Below, piece after piece: positions 14,098-17,519 of a stretch of DNA of 17,519 nucleotides. The notes below the pieces were generated by a model. It ran no database searches, had not been told where the DNA came from, and worked only from the letters and a program-made list of their open reading frames with translations. A program made the translations under genes and the position numbers. Source of the DNA: Spirochaetaceae bacterium (lineage in GTDB: Bacteria > Spirochaetota > Spirochaetia > SZUA-6 > Bin103); contig JAPPNY010000126.1 of NCBI GenBank assembly GCA_028818385.1, forward strand, positions 1-17,519, in the 5' to 3' direction. Position 1 is the first letter of the stretch, and every line of letters begins with the position of its first letter.

Positions 14098-15675
14098 ATG
14101 AAGAAACTGATTCTCATCCCCACGATACTCGCGCTGGTCGCAGCGGGAGCCTTTGCGACCGGCGAGGAGGAGGGTGCCGCGGCAGCGCCGACGCTGGTCT
14201 ACTGGACGGACAACCCGAACCTGACCTCGGATGCGGCGATTTACGCCATCGTCCTGGAGGAGGCGCAGGTGCAGCTCGACGTCACCGGGATTCCGGAGGA
14301 GTCCTACGGCGACAAGCTGCAGCTCGCGGCCGCCGCGGACGACATGCCCGACGTCATGGGCCGGATCATCGACTCCACCGTGCGCCCGCTCGGCTACGAC
14401 GGGTTCCTGATGCCGCTGCGCGACATCACCATGGAGAAGGTCCCCAACCTGTGGCAGGCCATCGAGAGCCGCGGCCTGAACACCGCCGCGCACTCCGGTC
14501 TGTTCGGCGACGGCACGGGCGAGTTCTGGATGGCGCCGCGTTTCGGCTACAACGGCATCTGCAATGCCGCCAGCTATCGCGTGGACCTGCTGGAGGCCGT
14601 CGGCATGGAGCCGCCGACCACCACGGCCGAGTTGCGGGACGTGACCATGGCGATAAAGGCGGAGTTCCCGGAGATGATCACGATCATGACCCGCGCACAA
14701 TGGGCCACCCTGATGTGGTTCCGGGAGATGTTCGGCGTCAAGTTCGCGCCCATGGGCACGGTCGAGGAGGCCACCGATGCCTACCGCGACATGCTCCGCT
14801 TTCTGGCCGATCTCTACGTGAACGGGCTGATCGACCAGGAGTGGATCACCGGCACCGAGGAGCAGCTCAAGCAGGCCTACAACGCGGGCCGGGTGGCGTT
14901 CGAGTACGGCTTCGGCGCGTTCTCGATGCCGGGACGGATCGGCGCGTTCATGGCCGAGAACGGCATCACCGCTGAGGACCACGCCGCCTCCAACGAGTCG
15001 GAAGCAGCCGCCAAGGCGTATGCGGCGCGCTACCACGAGGTCATCGGCTTCCTGGATCCGATCACGGTCCAGCCCGGCGACAAGGTGGTCCCCGCGTGCA
15101 TCACCAACACCCGCGGTGGCTTCGAGGACTCAGGCCTGTCGGTGAGCACCACCGTGGCGGACGTCGACGCCGCCATGCGGCTGCTCAACTGGGTGTACCA
15201 GACGGACGCCAGCGGCCACCACACCGGCGGCTGGGGCAAGCAGGGAGTCGGCTGGGATTTCGACGCCGACGGCATCGGCCGCGCGCTGCCGACCAAGGAC
15301 CCCGACTTCATCGGCGAGGCCGCATTCCGGATGATGCCGGACGTCGGCCGCGTATCGTCCAACGCCCTCTACCACACGCTGGCGGCCATGGATCGCCGCG
15401 TGGGGGACCGCGCCTTCCTGGAAACCCGCGACGTGATCGCGTTCGCGGACGACCGCGACCGCCAGCGCCACAATGATCTGCGCGCTCAGGTCGGGCCGGT
15501 CATCAGCGAATGGCTGGGCAAGTTCGCGACCGGGCAGGCCGACGTGGACTCCCAGTGGGATGAGTACCTCGCCGACCTGAAGAAGGCCGGGCTCGACGAG
15601 TACCAGCAACTCAAGATGGACAACCTGGTCGAGGGTGTCCCGCACCTGCAGCCGCTTTCGCAGTTCCTGAACTGA
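14098..15675 (+). CDS. Extracellular sugar-binding protein of an ABC importer (cassette B)
   Basis: 525 residues from ATG 14098, with a strong ribosome-binding site (AGAGGAAGG, 14085-14093). The signal peptide is about residues 1-21 (MKKLILIPTILALVAAGAFAT), followed by the acidic linker GEEEGAAAAP. This start resembles spirochaetal binding proteins and has no lipobox cysteine. The mature protein has the solute-binding pattern VYWTDNPN, LAAAADDMPDVMG in the first lobe, and LADLYVNGLIDQEWITG in the middle. The last motif corresponds to LADWYANEIIDPEWV in the cassette A protein. Overall similarity outside such motifs looks low, so the two importers probably bind different sugars or chain lengths. 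It closes cassette B and is followed by a terminator hairpin. Confidence 0.88.
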   Translation: MKKLILIPTILALVAAGAFATGEEEGAAAAPTLVYWTDNPNLTSDAAIYAIVLEEAQVQLDVTGIPEESYGDKLQLAAAADDMPDVMGRIIDSTVRPLGYDGFLMPLRDITMEKVPNLWQAIESRGLNTAAHSGLFGDGTGEFWMAPRFGYNGICNAASYRVDLLEAVGMEPPTTTAELRDVTMAIKAEFPEMITIMTRAQWATLMWFREMFGVKFAPMGTVEEATDAYRDMLRFLADLYVNGLIDQEWITGTEEQLKQAYNAGRVAFEYGFGAFSMPGRIGAFMAENGITAEDHAASNESEAAAKAYAARYHEVIGFLDPITVQPGDKVVPACITNTRGGFEDSGLSVSTTVADVDAAMRLLNWVYQTDASGHHTGGWGKQGVGWDFDADGIGRALPTKDPDFIGEAAFRMMPDVGRVSSNALYHTLAAMDRRVGDRAFLETRDVIAFADDRDRQRHNDLRAQVGPVISEWLGKFATGQADVDSQWDEYLADLKKAGLDEYQQLKMDNLVEGVPHLQPLSQFLN

Positions 15676-15694
15676 CGAGAACGATTGCAGTTCC

Positions 15695-15729
15695 AGCGGC
15701 TCCGGATCCCGTGAGGGTCCGGAGCCGCT
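15695..15729 (+). terminator. Transcription terminator hairpin after cassette B
   Basis: The left arm AGCGGCTCCGGATCCC (15695-15710) pairs with GGGTCCGGAGCCGCT (15715-15729) with a single bulged T and a GTGA tetraloop. This stem of about 15 bp starts 20 bp after the binding-protein stop. There is no strong T-run, as in the other terminator of this window. Confidence 0.7.
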
Positions 15730-15795
15730 CATCATTGGGCAAGCAGGACCGTTTCGTGTCCGCCGCGATTGCCCGCGCGTTCATGACGTGCCAGC

Positions 15796-16767
15796 ATGCC
15801 CATCATGGCGGAACCGATCGTAGCGGCTGTCGCGCCTCCGCCCGCAGATCATCGCGAGCTGGAAGCGCTTGACTTCCCCGGCTGCCACCCGGTGCGCACC
15901 CCCCGCGACCAGATCGACGATGACGAGATCCGCATCGAGTACTGGGACGCCGACACCGAGATCGCCATGATCTGCGACCCGCCGGTCAGCTACTTCCACG
16001 AACGGCCCGCATCGCGCCTCGTCAGTCTGGTCGGATTGATCGCGGCGGCGCGCGGTGCGCCGATCGAGGCGGGCGGCCACACCGACCTGCTGGTACGCAA
16101 CGCCCGCGGCGAGCGGCAGCGCATCATGCAGGCCGACCAGATCCTGTTCCTGCGCCCCGCGCAGACCGCACCGGTCGGCAACGCGGTCGAGGTGGGCACA
16201 GACGCGCTGCCGGACGTGGTGCTGGAGGTGGACAACACCACGGACGTCCGGCGTAACAAGCTCAAGCTGTACGAGTCGTGGGGTTTTCCCGAGGTATGGG
16301 TGGAGGTGCCGGAAGAGCCGCAGCCGAGCCGCCCGGCGTCGTTGAGTCCGGGGCTGACGATCCATGTCCGCGAAGGCCACCTGCGAGAGGGCGGCGGCTT
16401 TCGTACCGCGGAAGCGAGCCTGGCGTTTCCGGGCTGGACGGCGGCCGAGATTCATTGGGCGCTGAACGAGCCGGAGCTGTCGGCGGAGACGGCCGAAGTC
16501 CTGAATCGCGTGGGCCGCGAGCTGGGATCAGCGGAAGGGACGTCGCCGGATGACGACCCGTTCCTCAATCGCCAGCGCGCAGAAGGCCGGGCGGAGGCAC
16601 AACGCGCCAACGCGCTCAAGGTGCTCCAGGCGCGCGGCATTGCCGTATCCGCTTCGCGGCTCGAACGGCTGGCAGCGATGCCGGGCGTCCCAGAACGCCT
16701 GATGGATGCGGCACTGGCGTGCCGGAACGAGGCGGAGTTCCTGCGACTGGCGTCGGCTGGGGAGTAA
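15796..16767 (+). CDS. Uma2-family (DUF820) PD-(D/E)xK nuclease-like protein
   Basis: 323 residues. The core (about 40-172) follows the Uma2 pattern: TDALPDVVLEVDNTTD, then NKLKLYESWGFPEVWVEVPE. The putative metal and catalytic residues are Asp140, Glu144 and a lysine at 155 or 157. Uma2 proteins are expanded in cyanobacteria, planctomycetes, chloroflexi and some spirochaetes; their role is unsettled, and a nuclease or mobile-element origin is usually assumed. The tail (about 240-323) is Arg/Ala/Glu-rich helical sequence (NRQRAEGRAEAQRANALKVL) ending in AMPGVPERLMDAALACRNEAEFLRLA. That resembles the C-terminal tails of Rpn/transposase-like PD-(D/E)xK proteins. No clear ribosome-binding site is seen; an alternative start is ATG 15805. 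It is not linked functionally to the sugar genes, being separated by a terminator. Confidence 0.8.
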   Translation: MPIMAEPIVAAVAPPPADHRELEALDFPGCHPVRTPRDQIDDDEIRIEYWDADTEIAMICDPPVSYFHERPASRLVSLVGLIAAARGAPIEAGGHTDLLVRNARGERQRIMQADQILFLRPAQTAPVGNAVEVGTDALPDVVLEVDNTTDVRRNKLKLYESWGFPEVWVEVPEEPQPSRPASLSPGLTIHVREGHLREGGGFRTAEASLAFPGWTAAEIHWALNEPELSAETAEVLNRVGRELGSAEGTSPDDDPFLNRQRAEGRAEAQRANALKVLQARGIAVSASRLERLAAMPGVPERLMDAALACRNEAEFLRLASAGE

Positions 16768-16836
16768 GCGCCGGCGGGACCGCGTCGGGTGGATTGCGCT
16801 GGAGCGCACACACCGACGCCGTGACTCGGGCACGCT

Positions 16837-17451
16837 TCAGCGAATCCCCAACGCGATCGTCCCCTGAAATCCAGCGTCGGTCACAATCGTGTCTCGCCTG
16901 CCCGAACCGTCGAGATTCGCCCGTCGGATCGCATCACCGTCGCGCCAGTACATCTTGCCGCCGGCGACGTCCAAGGCGATCGCGTTCAGGTGCGAGGTTG
17001 CCGTCAGCAGGTCGTGAGGATCGGATCCGTCGAGACTCGCTCGCCGGATCACGTTGCCATCGCTCCAGTACATCTTGCCGTTGACGACATCCAAGGCGAT
17101 CGCGTCCAGGTACGAGGCTGCCGTCAGCAGGTCGTGAGGATCGGATCCGTTGAGACTCGCCCGCCGGATTACGTTGCCGTCGCTCCAGTACATCTTGCCG
17201 TTGACGACGTCCAAGGCCATCGCATCCGGGTACGTATCTGTCACTGTCAGCAGGTCCTGAGGATTGGATCCGTCGAGATTCGCCCGCCGGATCACGTCGC
17301 CATCGCGCCAGTACATCTTGTGGTTGACGACGTCCAGGGCGATCGCACGTACGGACGCCGTAAGCAGATCCTGAGAACCGGAGCCGTCGAGATTCGAGCG
17401 CCGGATCACGCGACCGTTGCTCCAGTACATCTTCCTGCCGGCTGCGTCCAA
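16837..17451 (-). CDS. YWTD-type beta-propeller repeat protein, 5'-disrupted or partial
   Basis: 204 residues made entirely of five copies of a repeat of about 40 residues (KMYWSDGNVIRRASLDGSDP, then LLT and IALDV). This is the YWTD/LDL-receptor class B (DUF5050-like) propeller blade. Such propellers normally have six blades, so at least one is missing. The start used is a TTG inside the IALD motif of an upstream blade, so it is unlikely to be a true start. The frame meets a TGA at 17481-17479 after only nine more upstream codons. The C-terminus is a natural stop shortly after the last blade (TIALGIR). No signal peptide or ribosome-binding site is visible. It is either the 3' part of a gene broken near 17457-17481 or a repeat remnant. 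Function unknown; these propellers usually mediate protein binding. Confidence 0.6.
   Translation of the reverse strand: MDAAGRKMYWSNGRVIRRSNLDGSGSQDLLTASVRAIALDVVNHKMYWRDGDVIRRANLDGSNPQDLLTVTDTYPDAMALDVVNGKMYWSDGNVIRRASLNGSDPHDLLTAASYLDAIALDVVNGKMYWSDGNVIRRASLDGSDPHDLLTATSHLNAIALDVAGGKMYWRDGDAIRRANLDGSGRRDTIVTDAGFQGTIALGIR
16890..17451 (-). repeat. Five tandem repeats of about 120 bp encoding propeller blades
   Basis: The word TACATCTT recurs at 16949, 17069, 17189, 17312 and 17426, spacings of 120, 120, 123 and 114 bp. The central units are nearly identical in DNA (for example 16981-17040 against 17101-17160, differing at only a few bases), which indicates recent duplication or gene conversion. 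The outer units have diverged more, and the length differences are whole codons. Confidence 0.8.
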
Positions 17452-17490
17452 GGCGAAGTCCTGCCTAGCCCGCTTCGCTCACCAAGGCGA
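17448..17490. repeat. 9-bp direct repeat bracketing the break in the propeller gene
   Basis: CCAAGGCGA occurs at 17448-17456 and again at 17482-17490, 34 bp apart. On the minus strand both copies encode the IALD part of a blade. Deleting one copy plus the 25 bp between would rejoin an open frame (…SQPIALD…) that runs to the window edge. The extra 34 bp puts the upstream part out of frame. Confidence 0.5.
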
Positions 17491-17519
17491 TCGGCTGGCT
17501 TGATCTTGGGCCCGAGTCG

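Noticed and set aside
1..17519. tRNA, rRNA, CRISPR array or riboswitch
   Set aside because: I saw no tRNA T-loop/acceptor pattern, no regularly spaced short repeats with unique spacers, and no recognisable riboswitch core. The only regular repeat is the coding propeller repeat.

Overview
The window is high-GC bacterial DNA that reads best as a spirochaete (Spirochaetaceae-like) metagenomic genome. The evidence is indirect. One solute-binding protein has a signal peptide followed by the acidic start GEEEGAAAAP, which I associate with spirochaete binding proteins. The rest of the content (LplB/YtcP-type sugar importers, a Gfo/Idh/MocA enzyme, Uma2, YWTD repeats) fits but does not prove this. 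No rRNA, tRNA or CRISPR array was seen.

Left part (1-1600, minus strand): a DsbA-like thiol:disulfide oxidoreductase (641-1594) lies upstream of a small exported protein with four mature cysteines (38-445). A long hairpin sits between them.

Recombinase cassette (about 1636-3376): a tyrosine recombinase with all catalytic residues (2041-3075) is bracketed by two copies of a 23-bp sequence in inverted orientation. Each copy is a quasi-palindrome: 8-10 bp arms around an asymmetric 6-bp centre, the architecture of a Xer/dif-type crossover site. The centres point in opposite directions, so recombination between the sites would invert the 1.7-kb segment that carries the recombinase gene. A sigma70-like promoter inside the segment faces out towards the sugar-transport genes. 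After inversion it would face dsbA. This is the most unusual structure in the window.

Sugar-uptake region (3808-15675, plus strand): two complete sets of importer membrane and binding proteins, each in the order LplB/YteP-type permease, YtcP-type permease, solute-binding protein. Cassette A (3808-7465) ends at a strong hairpin (7509-7543). Cassette B (7594-15675) starts with a Gfo/Idh/MocA oxidoreductase and a 1093-aa PL26/PcRGLX-like polysaccharide lyase with no signal peptide, then the second importer set, and ends at another hairpin (15695-15729). No ABC ATPase is encoded, so a shared MsmX-type ATPase from elsewhere must be assumed. The likely job is import and intracellular breakdown of acidic plant- or algal-type oligosaccharides, possibly rhamnogalacturonan fragments. 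The substrate is inference from family resemblance.

Right end: a Uma2-family PD-(D/E)xK protein (15796-16767, plus strand), then on the minus strand a tandem-repeat YWTD beta-propeller fragment (16837-17451). Its 5' end is disrupted about 30-70 bp from the window edge.
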